Part shown: in pieces, positions 1 to 6,239 of the stretch
How the letters are laid out: the number at the start of each line of letters is the position of its first letter
How positions within the stretch are numbered: position 1 is the first letter of the stretch
Source of the DNA: CAZXCQ01 sp964639275
GTDB taxonomy: Bacteria; Desulfobacterota; DSM-4660; Desulfatiglandales; Desulfatiglandaceae
Reading direction: 5' to 3'
Assembly: GCA_964639275.1 (NCBI GenBank)
Contig: CAZXCQ010000244.1
Coordinates: 1 to 9,551, forward strand
Length of the DNA stretch: 9,551 bases
The notes under the pieces: model-generated
Told to the model about the DNA's origin: nothing
The model's database searches: none
What the model saw: only the letters and a program-made list of their open reading frames with translations
Translations under genes and position numbers: made by a program

Positions 1-1
1 A

Positions 2-91
2 CCCCTGGACCCCGTTTACCGGATCGAGTCCGGCACAAGCTTCAACGGGGTGACGACTTTTTACGAATTAATCAAATTTGAAGAAAGCTAG
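2..91 (+). CDS. C-terminal fragment of an unidentified protein, cut by the window edge
   Basis: A reading frame is open from base 2 to a TAG at 89-91 and gives 29 residues that end ELIKFEES. Codon use looks ordinary, with many third-position G or C bases. The frame stops 79 bp before the hydrogenase small subunit on the same strand, which fits the last gene before, or in, the hydrogenase transcript. I do not recognise the family from so short a tail. It shows no CxxC motif or membrane segment. It could be a hydrogenase-linked redox or accessory protein, but that rests on position alone. Confidence 0.5.
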   Translation, partial: PLDPVYRIESGTSFNGVTTFYELIKFEES

Positions 92-114
92 ATTGATACG
101 GGGTTTTGAATGGC

Positions 115-133
115 TTCCGGCTCTTCGCGGGAA
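115..133. repeat. Short imperfect hairpin before the hydrogenase small subunit
   Basis: TTCCGGC (115-121) and GCGGGAA (127-133) form a 7-bp stem with one G-G mismatch around the loop TCTTC, followed by TGAC. The shape and the CGCGGGAATGAC string resemble a dispersed intergenic hairpin seen in several Desulfobacterota and Geobacter genomes; that comparison is from memory and was not checked. The hairpin lies in the 79-bp gap between the upstream gene and the small-subunit ribosome binding site. Confidence 0.4.
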
Positions 134-170
134 TGACAACAGAACAACAGTAGTAAAGGGGAGTAAAAAT

Positions 171-1109
171 ATGCCCAGGACTTTATACTGGATTCAAGGT
201 GGGGGGTGCGGCGGTGATACATGGTCGCTACTTAGCGCGGAGTCACCCGACCTGATTGAGTTTCTTGAAATGCTCCAACTCGAACTCCTCTGGCACCCAT
301 CCCTGTCAAACATGGATGCGAAGACCCTAAAGAGCCTGAATCAACGCATTCTCCAGGATGAACAACCTCTCGATATCCTGTGCGTTGAGGGGGCAATTAT
401 CCAGGGTCCTTCCGGGACGGGTCTGGCCGACACGATTTTTGGCAGACCCAAAAAGGACCTCATAAGGGCCCTTGCATCAAAGGCCTCCCATGTTATTGCC
501 GTTGGCACATGCGCCAGTTTTGGCGGATTTGGAGCGGACCGGGAAACAGAAGCCACCGGTTTGCACTTTCACAAATATGAATTCGGGGGTTTCCTCGGCG
601 TGGGGTACAAGAGCAAGGGCGGGCTTCCTGTGATTAATCTGCCGGGTTGCCCGTGTCATTGTGACGTGCTCGCCGGTACTTTTTCGGCGTTGGTCAACGA
701 AACACCGATGGAATTCAACGAACAGCACTCCCCCCTTGACTGGTACCGTATCATGGTACATCAGGGGTGCACCAGGAACGAATACCACGAGTACCGGGTG
801 GAAGAGAAACGATTCGGAGAAAAAGGGTGTCTCTTTTTCTATATGGGCTGCCACGGCCCTCTCGTTACCGGCCCCTGCAACAAGCACCTCTGGAACCGGC
901 GTTCGTCCAAGACCAGGGTGGGCGTTCCCTGTTTTGGCTGTACACGACCCGATTTTCCCCAGCACTATCCTTTCTTCAAGACACGCAACATCGAGGGAAT
1001 CCCCATCGAACTTCCGGCAGGTGTCAGCAGGGCCCATTATATGGCCTACAAAGGAATGGCCGCAGCAGCAGCGCCCAAAAGGCTCATTAAACGCAAATCC
1101 GGAATATAG
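171..1109 (+). CDS. [NiFe] hydrogenase small subunit, cytoplasmic, group 2-like
   Basis: This subunit (312 residues) carries the Fe-S chain that moves electrons to or from the NiFe site of the large subunit. ATG 171 is preferred over a TTG at 78 because AAAGGGGAG (155-163) precedes it and homology begins at once with LYWIQGGGCGG. No twin-arginine signal peptide or C-terminal membrane anchor is present, so it should stay in the cytoplasm, as HupU/HoxB and cyanobacterial HupS do. Proximal-cluster ligands are C13, C114 (GTCASFGG) and C160. The usual fourth cysteine is replaced by D16 (CGGD), and the normal GCPPHPD reads GCPCHCD, adding C162 and C164. Distal ligands H197, C200, C220 and C227 and medial C236, C254 and C257 are all present, with the C-x6-C spacing I associate with group 2 enzymes. 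Known families: HupS, HupU/HoxB. The subgroup cannot be settled by reading. Confidence 0.93.
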   Translation: MPRTLYWIQGGGCGGDTWSLLSAESPDLIEFLEMLQLELLWHPSLSNMDAKTLKSLNQRILQDEQPLDILCVEGAIIQGPSGTGLADTIFGRPKKDLIRALASKASHVIAVGTCASFGGFGADRETEATGLHFHKYEFGGFLGVGYKSKGGLPVINLPGCPCHCDVLAGTFSALVNETPMEFNEQHSPLDWYRIMVHQGCTRNEYHEYRVEEKRFGEKGCLFFYMGCHGPLVTGPCNKHLWNRRSSKTRVGVPCFGCTRPDFPQHYPFFKTRNIEGIPIELPAGVSRAHYMAYKGMAAAAAPKRLIKRKSGI

Positions 1110-1180
1110 ATTCGAACGCTGCATCGGGTTCTGCCGGAGGCACTTGCACAGAAGTTCGGAGCGATCTTTACAAAACAGCC

Positions 1181-1215
1181 AACCCCGAACCCTAAACCGT
1201 GAACTTCACAACCTG
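1181..1215. repeat. Degenerate 7-bp tandem repeat between the hydrogenase genes
   Basis: Five consecutive heptamers read AACCCCG, AACCCTA, AACCGTG, AACTTCA and CAACCTG. They share an AACC-type core that decays toward the right. They sit in the 159-bp gap between the small and large subunit genes, where hydrogenase operons usually have little or no spacing. I see no small gene in this gap. Confidence 0.5.
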
Positions 1216-1268
1216 AATAGTTGCGCCGTGGTTTCTGAGTGGGTAATGTCTTTATTTGAGAGGTTAAG

Positions 1269-2807
1269 ATGAGCGGAGATAAGATCCAGGTCCTTCCCCT
1301 CAACCGGGTTGAAGGTGATCTTGAAATCCGTCTGGAAATCGACAACCGGATTGTTTCTGAGGCCAGGAGCGTCGGGACCATGTACCGGGGCTTTGAAAAC
1401 CTTCTAAAAGGACGAGCGCCTCTGGACGGATTGGTAATTACGCCGCGGATATGCGGAATTTGCAGCACGGCCCATCTAAAGGCGGCAGCCAAAGCCCTCG
1501 ATATGATCTTTCAGGTCGATGTACCGGATGACGCCAAACGGGTAAGAAACACCACCCTGATGGCCGAACAGATCCAAAACGACATGCGCCATACGTTTCT
1601 GCTCTTTATGCCCGACTTTACCGGACCGGTCTACAGGGATCATCCGCTTTTCGAAGAAGCCGTGAGGCGATACCAGCCGCTCAGGGGAGAAACCGCCGGG
1701 CACACGATCCGTGAGACAAAAAGACTCCTTGAAATTATTGCCATACTGGGCGGGCAGTGGCCGCATTCCTCTTTTATGGTTCCCGGCGGGGTCGTTTCGG
1801 TGCCCGGGTTGAACGACATCAATCAGTGCCGCAGCCTGCTCTCAAATTTTCGTCGGTGGTATGAGAAACGCGTTCTGGGGTGTACCCTGGAGCGGTGGAA
1901 CCATGTAAAAAGCCCCGAGGACCTGGATGCATGGCTCGATGAAGATCGCGCCCATCAAGAAGGGGAACTCGGTTTTTTTGTCCAGTTTTCAAGAGAGGCC
2001 GGACTCCAGCATCTCGGAAGAGGGCACGGGAATTTTATCAGTTTCGGCGCCCTTGAAATGCCCAGGCAGACGAGCGTTGCAGGCACGGCCGGCGGCGATC
2101 ACCTTTTTCCTTCGGGTTTTGTCCGGAGCACGACCAGACACCCCTTTTCTCAGCAAAAGATTACAGAGGACGTCACCTGTTCGCATTTTGACGACCCTGA
2201 AGGTCCTCGCCATCCCTTTGAAGGGGTTACAGAGATCGGGGTTCCCCACATGGATGGCAAGACTTACACCTGGGCGAAGGCCCCGCGGTATGATGGATAC
2301 CCCGCCGAAACGGGCCCTCTCGCGGAAATGGTCATGGCCGGCCATCCCCTTTTTGTGGGACTTCTGGGCACTGAAGGTCCAAATGTCTTTGTCCGTCAGT
2401 TGGCACGCCTGACAAGACCCGCCTACATCCTGGCAGCGCTTGATTGCTGGCTCAAGGAAATCTTGCCCAGTGGTGAAGATTTCTATAGGGATAACGAACC
2501 AGTAGAAAATGGCCGGGGTTTTGGCCTGATCCATGCCCATCGTGGGGCTCTGGGGCATTGGGTAGAGCTTGAAGACGGAAAAATCTCTCGATATCAGATC
2601 ATCACCCCGACGGCCTGGAATGCCTCCCCGCAAGACCTCAACGGGGTAAGGGGACCCTGGGAGGAGGCGCTTGTGGGAACCGAGATAAAAGACCCGGAGA
2701 ATCCTGTAGAAATAGAACATATCATTCGTTCATTTGATCCCTGCTTGGTATGTTGTGTGCATGTGATCGACGGCCGTCGCCGGTGGTCACCTGTCAGGCT
2801 TTCTTAG
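1269..2807 (+). CDS. [NiFe] hydrogenase large subunit, catalytic, group 2-like
   Basis: This 512-residue subunit binds the NiFe(CN)2CO centre and catalyses reversible H2 cleavage. GAGAGG at 1258-1263 supports the ATG. The N-terminus LNRVEGDLEIRLEI is typical of the family and closest, in my recollection, to regulatory HupV/HoxC. Motif L1 is RICGIC with C62 and C65. Motif L2 is DPCLVCCVH with C492 and C495, plus an extra C496. All four nickel-ligand cysteines are therefore present. After H498, the usual cleavage point, a 14-residue tail remains. Catalytic hydrogenases lose such a tail to a HybD/HupD-type protease during maturation, whereas regulatory HoxC/HupV lack one. No maturation gene (hypA-F or protease) is visible in the window, so those must lie elsewhere. 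It pairs with the small subunit at 171-1109. Confidence 0.95.
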   Translation: MSGDKIQVLPLNRVEGDLEIRLEIDNRIVSEARSVGTMYRGFENLLKGRAPLDGLVITPRICGICSTAHLKAAAKALDMIFQVDVPDDAKRVRNTTLMAEQIQNDMRHTFLLFMPDFTGPVYRDHPLFEEAVRRYQPLRGETAGHTIRETKRLLEIIAILGGQWPHSSFMVPGGVVSVPGLNDINQCRSLLSNFRRWYEKRVLGCTLERWNHVKSPEDLDAWLDEDRAHQEGELGFFVQFSREAGLQHLGRGHGNFISFGALEMPRQTSVAGTAGGDHLFPSGFVRSTTRHPFSQQKITEDVTCSHFDDPEGPRHPFEGVTEIGVPHMDGKTYTWAKAPRYDGYPAETGPLAEMVMAGHPLFVGLLGTEGPNVFVRQLARLTRPAYILAALDCWLKEILPSGEDFYRDNEPVENGRGFGLIHAHRGALGHWVELEDGKISRYQIITPTAWNASPQDLNGVRGPWEEALVGTEIKDPENPVEIEHIIRSFDPCLVCCVHVIDGRRRWSPVRLS

Positions 2808-2860
2808 TCTCCCCGGGGGTTCACGGTGGTGACCATTCAACTGCAGGGGGAAGGTGTCAA

Positions 2861-2943
2861 TTTAGCTTATCGAAACCCGGGCAATGGGAATTCCGGAACC
2901 CCCATTCCCCTGTCCAAGTGTCAATTTTGAAAGAGGATAGAAT
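2861..2943 (+). repeat. Palindromic intergenic repeat, copy 1, before the sensor kinase
   Basis: The central region 2885-2910 is an imperfect palindrome around TTCCGGAA. Its AATGGG and CCCATT arms are mispaired only at two A-C positions, with GGG/CCC pairs beyond a further mismatch. The element matches the reverse complement of 5105-5184 over about 80 bp, with a one-base gap at the centre. The direct 10-mer GTGTCAATTT flanks the hairpin at 2854-2863 and 2919-2928. It lies between the hydrogenase large subunit stop and the kinase Shine-Dalgarno. It looks like a REP- or MITE-type dispersed repeat. Confidence 0.75.
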
Positions 2944-2949
2944 ATTACC

Positions 2950-2960
2950 GGGGGAGGAAG
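2950..2960 (+). promoter_or_regulatory. Ribosome binding site that fixes the kinase start
   Basis: GGGGGAGGAAG ends 8 bases before ATG 2969. The open frame also runs up to an ATG at 2750, but that extension overlaps the large-subunit gene and translates the palindromic repeat, so 2969 is the better start. Confidence 0.75.
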
Positions 2961-2968
2961 CCAAAAAA

Positions 2969-5059
2969 ATGATAGCACAACACCTTCCAAAACGATCAGA
3001 CGCCGTGATCTCCCACCGCATTGGGGAGCTTCTGGAAGAAAATGCGACCCTGCGCGAGGAGATCCGTGTTGCCAGAGAAGCCGCCGAAATTACGGCAAGC
3101 CTGGTGGTAAAGCAGTTTGAAGAGACAGAGAGGGTTCTCCGGCGGTTTCAGGATGCCAATGCCCAGAGAAAGGCCGTCCTCGACTCCGCCACCCAGATCG
3201 CCATCATTGCCACCGACCTTCGAGGGGTCATCACGGTGTTTAATACCGGCGCCGAAAATCTTCTGGGATACCGTGCCGAAGAAGTCATCGGGAAAGAAAC
3301 CGTCGAGATATTTCTCTCAAGCTCTGAACTAAAGGCCCATGGCGAAGCCCTCAGCGCCGATTCCGGTTACAGGATAACGGGGCATGAGGTTTTTCTGGAA
3401 TACGCAAGACAGGGATGCAAAGAGCAACAGGAATGGACCTACATCAGAAAGGATGGAACCCGCTTTCCCGTTGTACTCTCCATCAGCGCCCTAAGAGACC
3501 CGGATGGCGTCCTTTACGGTTTTCTGTGCATCGCCATGGATGTCACAGAGAAAAAGCGATCTGAAAAGGCACTGGCCGAAAGCGAAGAGAACTATCGATT
3601 CCTGATCGACAATATCCCGAACATTGTCTTCAGGGGATATGGCGATGGCACCCTGGATCTTTTTGATAACAAGATAGAGGCCCTGACAGGATTCAACAGG
3701 GAGTTGTTCAACACCAGGCAAATGAACTGGTTCGATATTATCGTTGAAGAGGATCGGCCCTATGTGCGCCAAAAATTCGTGGAGGCCCTGAGGTCCGATA
3801 AGACCTATATCCGCGAATACCGGGTAAGGAGAAAAGACGGAAAAATCGTCTGGGTTGAGGGCTCCAGCAAGATCGTCTGTGACGAGGACGGAAAGGTCGA
3901 ATTTGTGACCGGTTCTTTTCTGGACGTCACCGAACGAAAACGGGCTGAAGAGGCGCTTCACGAATCAGAGGAAAAGTACAGATCTCTCTTTATCAGCGGC
4001 CCAAACCCGATCTTTGTTCTTGACCGGGAAACCCTTACCATCCTGGACGTGAGCCCGACCGCCGAAGAGACCTACGGGTATTCCAAAGAGGAACTGGTGG
4101 GCCGTAACTTTAAAGAACTGGGAAGCCTCGAACACGAGGATGAACCCTCCCCGCTGCTCGATGCGAAAAGCTGGCCCGAGAATCGGGTATTCAGCCAGAG
4201 AATCAGGCAGTACCGCAAAGGCGGCGAACCCTTTTATGTGGAGGTAAAGGCCTGCCCGACCAGTTATCAGGGCAGACCGGCCATTATCCTGGCGGCATCG
4301 GACATCACCGAGATCATCGAGAAAGATGCACAGCTATTTCAGGCGAGCAAGATGACGACCCTGGGGGAGATGTCGGCAGGGATAGCCCATGAGCTTAACC
4401 AGCCGCTCAACGCCATAAAGATCGGAAATGACTTTCTGCGAAAAAGGATTGAGCAGCGAAAACCGATATCCCCCGAGGAATTGCTTCAGGTGGTAACCGC
4501 CGTGACCACCCAGGTTGCGAGGGCATCTGAAATTATCCGGAGCCTCCGGGAATTCGGGCGCAAGCCCGACTTCAGAAAGGAAATGGTGAGCATCAACAGG
4601 AGCATCGAAGATGTGATGAGCATCATCGGACAGCAGTTGACTCTCCAGAACATCAAGGTCGTCTATGATCTTGACGAGACCATCCCGCCGGTTCTGGCCA
4701 ACAAGAACCGTATCGAACAGGTCATCTTTAACCTTGTCACCAACGCAAGGGACGCGATCGAGCACAAGGACCGTTCCGAAGACGACTCCGGCGAGGATAT
4801 CATCACCCTCTTCACATCAACGCAGAAGGACTTCGTGGTATTTACCATATCCGATACGGGTGTCGGGATACCGCAAGAAAACATCGCAAAGATATTCGAA
4901 CCCTTTTATACGACAAAGGAAGTGGGGAAAGGTATGGGGCTGGGGCTCTCAATCACCTACAGTATTGTCAGGGATTTTGCGGGAACCATTGATGTAGACA
5001 GCCGGCACGGCACGGAGACCCGGTTTCGACTCCGCCTTCCCATTCCTCAAAAGGCGTGA
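2969..5059 (+). CDS. Soluble three-PAS sensor histidine kinase, NtrB-like
   Basis: This 696-residue kinase should autophosphorylate on H474 and pass the phosphate to a response regulator, most simply the one encoded at 5210-5581. Domains in order: a charged helical, probably coiled-coil segment (about 15-65); PAS1 with PAC (about 68-195, ending DVTEKKRSEKAL); PAS2 with PAC (about 205-325, ending DVTERKRAEEAL); PAS3 (about 333-450); a dimerisation domain with H-box GIAHELNQPLNAI; and an ATPase domain with N-box NLVTNARDAIE (589-598), G1 DTGVGIP (629-635), F-box FEPFYTTK (643-650) and G2 GMGLGL (655-660). All catalytic boxes are intact. I see no transmembrane segment, so sensing should be cytoplasmic, as for HoxJ, whose PAS domain receives the signal from the regulatory hydrogenase. 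The gene follows the large subunit by 161 bp on the same strand. That it listens to the hydrogenase is an inference from position; redox, oxygen or a small ligand bound by a PAS domain are alternatives. Confidence 0.93.
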   Translation: MIAQHLPKRSDAVISHRIGELLEENATLREEIRVAREAAEITASLVVKQFEETERVLRRFQDANAQRKAVLDSATQIAIIATDLRGVITVFNTGAENLLGYRAEEVIGKETVEIFLSSSELKAHGEALSADSGYRITGHEVFLEYARQGCKEQQEWTYIRKDGTRFPVVLSISALRDPDGVLYGFLCIAMDVTEKKRSEKALAESEENYRFLIDNIPNIVFRGYGDGTLDLFDNKIEALTGFNRELFNTRQMNWFDIIVEEDRPYVRQKFVEALRSDKTYIREYRVRRKDGKIVWVEGSSKIVCDEDGKVEFVTGSFLDVTERKRAEEALHESEEKYRSLFISGPNPIFVLDRETLTILDVSPTAEETYGYSKEELVGRNFKELGSLEHEDEPSPLLDAKSWPENRVFSQRIRQYRKGGEPFYVEVKACPTSYQGRPAIILAASDITEIIEKDAQLFQASKMTTLGEMSAGIAHELNQPLNAIKIGNDFLRKRIEQRKPISPEELLQVVTAVTTQVARASEIIRSLREFGRKPDFRKEMVSINRSIEDVMSIIGQQLTLQNIKVVYDLDETIPPVLANKNRIEQVIFNLVTNARDAIEHKDRSEDDSGEDIITLFTSTQKDFVVFTISDTGVGIPQENIAKIFEPFYTTKEVGKGMGLGLSITYSIVRDFAGTIDVDSRHGTETRFRLRLPIPQKA

Positions 5060-5104
5060 TGTAAAGTTGCATGGATATGCGTCAGATTTCGGGTTAGGTA
5101 TCAA

Positions 5105-5184
5105 TTTAGCTTTTTTCAAAATTAGAACTGAGACAGGGGAATGGGGGTTCGGAATTCCCATTCCCCGGGTCTCAAAGGGCTAAA
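5105..5184 (-). repeat. Palindromic intergenic repeat, copy 2, inverted, before the receiver gene
   Basis: This is the inverted counterpart of 2861-2943. The core 5138-5167 pairs almost fully as RNA if G-U pairs are allowed, around TTCGGAA. The ends are inverted TTTAGC (5105-5110) and GCTAAA (5179-5184). The element fills most of the 150-bp gap between the kinase and the receiver gene. Both copies border an AAAG-GG-TA-AAT-A-T-CCGGG-like stretch next to the downstream ribosome binding site. Confidence 0.75.
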
Positions 5185-5209
5185 ATACTGCCGGGTCAGG
5201 AGTCTTGAG

Positions 5210-5581
5210 ATGAAAAAGATATTGGTCATCGACGATGAAATGCCCACTCTTCAAATGCTAAAACTCTTCCTGGAGGCCTGCGGCTATACGGTATTGATGG
5301 CCGAGAGCGCGGCCGCCGGGATTGAGATCTTTGAAAGGGAGACCCCTCCCATCGTATTGACCGACATAAAGATGCCCGGGAAGGACGGTTTTATGATCCT
5401 CAAAAAAATCAAGGCAATTCGTCCTGAAACCGAAGTGATCGTCATCACCGGACACGGGGACAAGGATCTGGCCAAAAGGGCCTTTGATCTCGAGGCCAGT
5501 GAGTTCTTTAACAAACCCCTGGATACCGAAGCCCTGGAGGCGGCACTGAAAAGACTCGAGAATAAGGTAAAGAAAACCTGA
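5210..5581 (+). CDS. Stand-alone response regulator receiver protein, CheY/Spo0F-like
   Basis: This 123-residue protein is a single receiver domain. The acidic pair D8/D9 binds Mg2+, D52 in LTDIKMPG is the phosphoryl acceptor, T80 and K102 (FFNKPLD) are the switch residues, and the fold is complete. No DNA-binding, AAA+, GGDEF or other output domain follows; translation stops at a TGA after KVKKT. ATG 5210 is chosen because AGGAG (5198-5202) lies 7 bases upstream, while the open frame further upstream only translates the palindromic repeat. It is downstream of, and parallel to, the kinase, so it is the likely phospho-partner. It could act by protein contact, as a phosphorelay intermediate, or as a phosphate sink. 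HoxA/HupR, the regulators of known hydrogenase sensors, are NtrC-type and much longer. Confidence 0.93.
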   Translation: MKKILVIDDEMPTLQMLKLFLEACGYTVLMAESAAAGIEIFERETPPIVLTDIKMPGKDGFMILKKIKAIRPETEVIVITGHGDKDLAKRAFDLEASEFFNKPLDTEALEAALKRLENKVKKT

Positions 5582-5707
5582 ATGGGTCTTTTTAAACACA
5601 CCCTCATTGAAAGAGAAAACGGTATCCCGGCCTGTGGTGGGGTCTCAATACTCACCATATTCAAGATGCCCGAGAGGGCAGGTGAATAATCCATAAGCTT
5701 CAAGGAT

Positions 5708-5736
5708 GTCCCCCAGTCCGCGTCCCCCAAGTCCGT
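5708..5736. repeat. Tandem pair of 14/15-bp units
   Basis: GTCCCCCAGTCCGC (5708-5721) is followed directly by GTCCCCCAAGTCCGT (5722-5736), differing by one inserted A and the last base. A partial third unit, GTCC at 5743-5746, may extend it. No function is evident. Confidence 0.45.
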
Positions 5737-5778
5737 GTGTAGTCCTGACCTCTGATTCTTGTGCTCCCAAGCGCTACC

Positions 5779-5798
5779 GATCGAAGTTCGTTTCGATC
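5779..5798. promoter_or_regulatory. Perfect inverted repeat upstream of the cupin gene
   Basis: GATCGAA (5779-5785) and TTCGATC (5792-5798) pair perfectly around a 6-base spacer, centred about 70 bp before the cupin start. It could be an operator for a dimeric regulator or a leader hairpin. No flanking -10/-35 boxes were convincing, so its role is open. Confidence 0.3.
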
Positions 5799-5859
5799 CA
5801 TTTCCGTAAACATGCGCCGCAGTTCGAGTTGCACAAAATAACGCTGAGGAGAATATGTT

Positions 5860-6219
5860 ATGCGCACCCAGGTCATTCGTGGAGAAAGTACCGAAGTAAC
5901 CGAGACCCCTTGGGGCAGTTTACAGTGGTTGGTCAGCGGTGCGGCCGGCACCAGCCAGCATATGACCTTTGGCAGGGTGACCCTTAGACCCGGCCAGAGC
6001 AATCCCCCCCATCATCATCCCAATTGTGATGAAATCCTCTATGTGATATCCGGGCAGATTGAGCACACGCTTCCAGAGGGCGGCACGGTCAGGCTAGGCC
6101 AAGGAGATTGTATTGTCCTGCCGGAAGGTAAAGGGCATCAAGCCACAAATATCGGGAATAAAGAGGCAGTGGTGGTCGTGGCCTTTAACTCCCCAGAGCG
6201 AAAGACAGTGGGTGAATAG
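5860..6219 (+). CDS. Small single-domain cupin protein
   Basis: This 119-residue protein is one cupin_2-type beta barrel. Motif 1 spans residues 45-65: G45, then H51/H53, E58 and G65, matching G-x5-HxH-x4-E-x6-G. Motif 2 spans residues 82-97: G82, P88, G90, H93 and N97. The His/His/Glu/His set should hold one divalent metal. GAGGAG (5846-5851), 8 bases before ATG 5860, supports the start. No signal peptide is seen. Small cupins serve as metal-dependent enzymes, sugar-binding barrels or sensor domains, and sequence alone does not say which. It lies downstream of the two-component genes but separated by 278 bp, so co-transcription is uncertain. It converges on the tag gene. Confidence 0.88.
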   Translation: MRTQVIRGESTEVTETPWGSLQWLVSGAAGTSQHMTFGRVTLRPGQSNPPHHHPNCDEILYVISGQIEHTLPEGGTVRLGQGDCIVLPEGKGHQATNIGNKEAVVVVAFNSPERKTVGE

Positions 6220-6228
6220 CATATTCAC
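6212..6228. terminator. Hairpin between convergent cupin and tag genes, possible bidirectional terminator
   Basis: GTGAATA (6212-6218) and TATTCAC (6222-6228) pair perfectly around a 3-base loop. The hairpin overlaps the cupin stop codon (6217-6219) and ends 11 bases before the tag stop. The stem is AT-rich and has no U-tract on either strand, so a terminator role is suggested mainly by its place between convergent genes. Confidence 0.35.
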
Positions 6229-6239
6229 ATCACCGGGAA

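Larger units (their letters stand above)
5582..5859. other. Gene-free spacer between the receiver gene and the cupin gene
   Basis: This 278-bp stretch shows no convincing open frame. It holds a short GC hairpin TGCCC-GAGA-GGGCA (5667-5680) with no T-run, a tandem pair of 14/15-bp units (5708-5736) and a perfect 7-bp inverted repeat (5779-5798). No clear terminator or promoter could be assigned by eye. Confidence 0.5.

Noticed and set aside
78..170. TTG start giving the hydrogenase small subunit 31 more residues, checked as a possible export signal
   Set aside because: The extension overlaps the end of the upstream gene, has no RRxFxK twin-arginine motif or hydrophobic segment, and ATG 171 has a good ribosome site.
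477..1124. Minus-strand open frame of 215 codons opposite the small subunit
   Set aside because: No recognisable motif; it is a shadow of the well-supported + strand hydrogenase gene.
1989..2720. Minus-strand open frame of 243 codons opposite the large subunit
   Set aside because: It lies wholly within a conserved hydrogenase gene and shows no family features.
2818..2836. Bulged GGTTCAC/GTGACC hairpin just after the large-subunit stop, considered as a terminator
   Set aside because: Short, bulged stem with no T-run; the same-strand kinase gene follows closely.
2750..2968. Upstream extension of the kinase by 73 codons to ATG 2750
   Set aside because: It overlaps the large-subunit gene, translates the palindromic repeat, and has no ribosome site; ATG 2969 has a strong one.
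5141..5209. Upstream extension of the receiver protein by 23 codons
   Set aside because: These codons translate repeat copy 2, and AGGAG lies exactly before ATG 5210.
5667..5680. TGCCC-GAGA-GGGCA hairpin as a terminator for the receiver gene
   Set aside because: The stem is only 5 bp and is followed by GGTGAATAAT, with no T-run on either strand.
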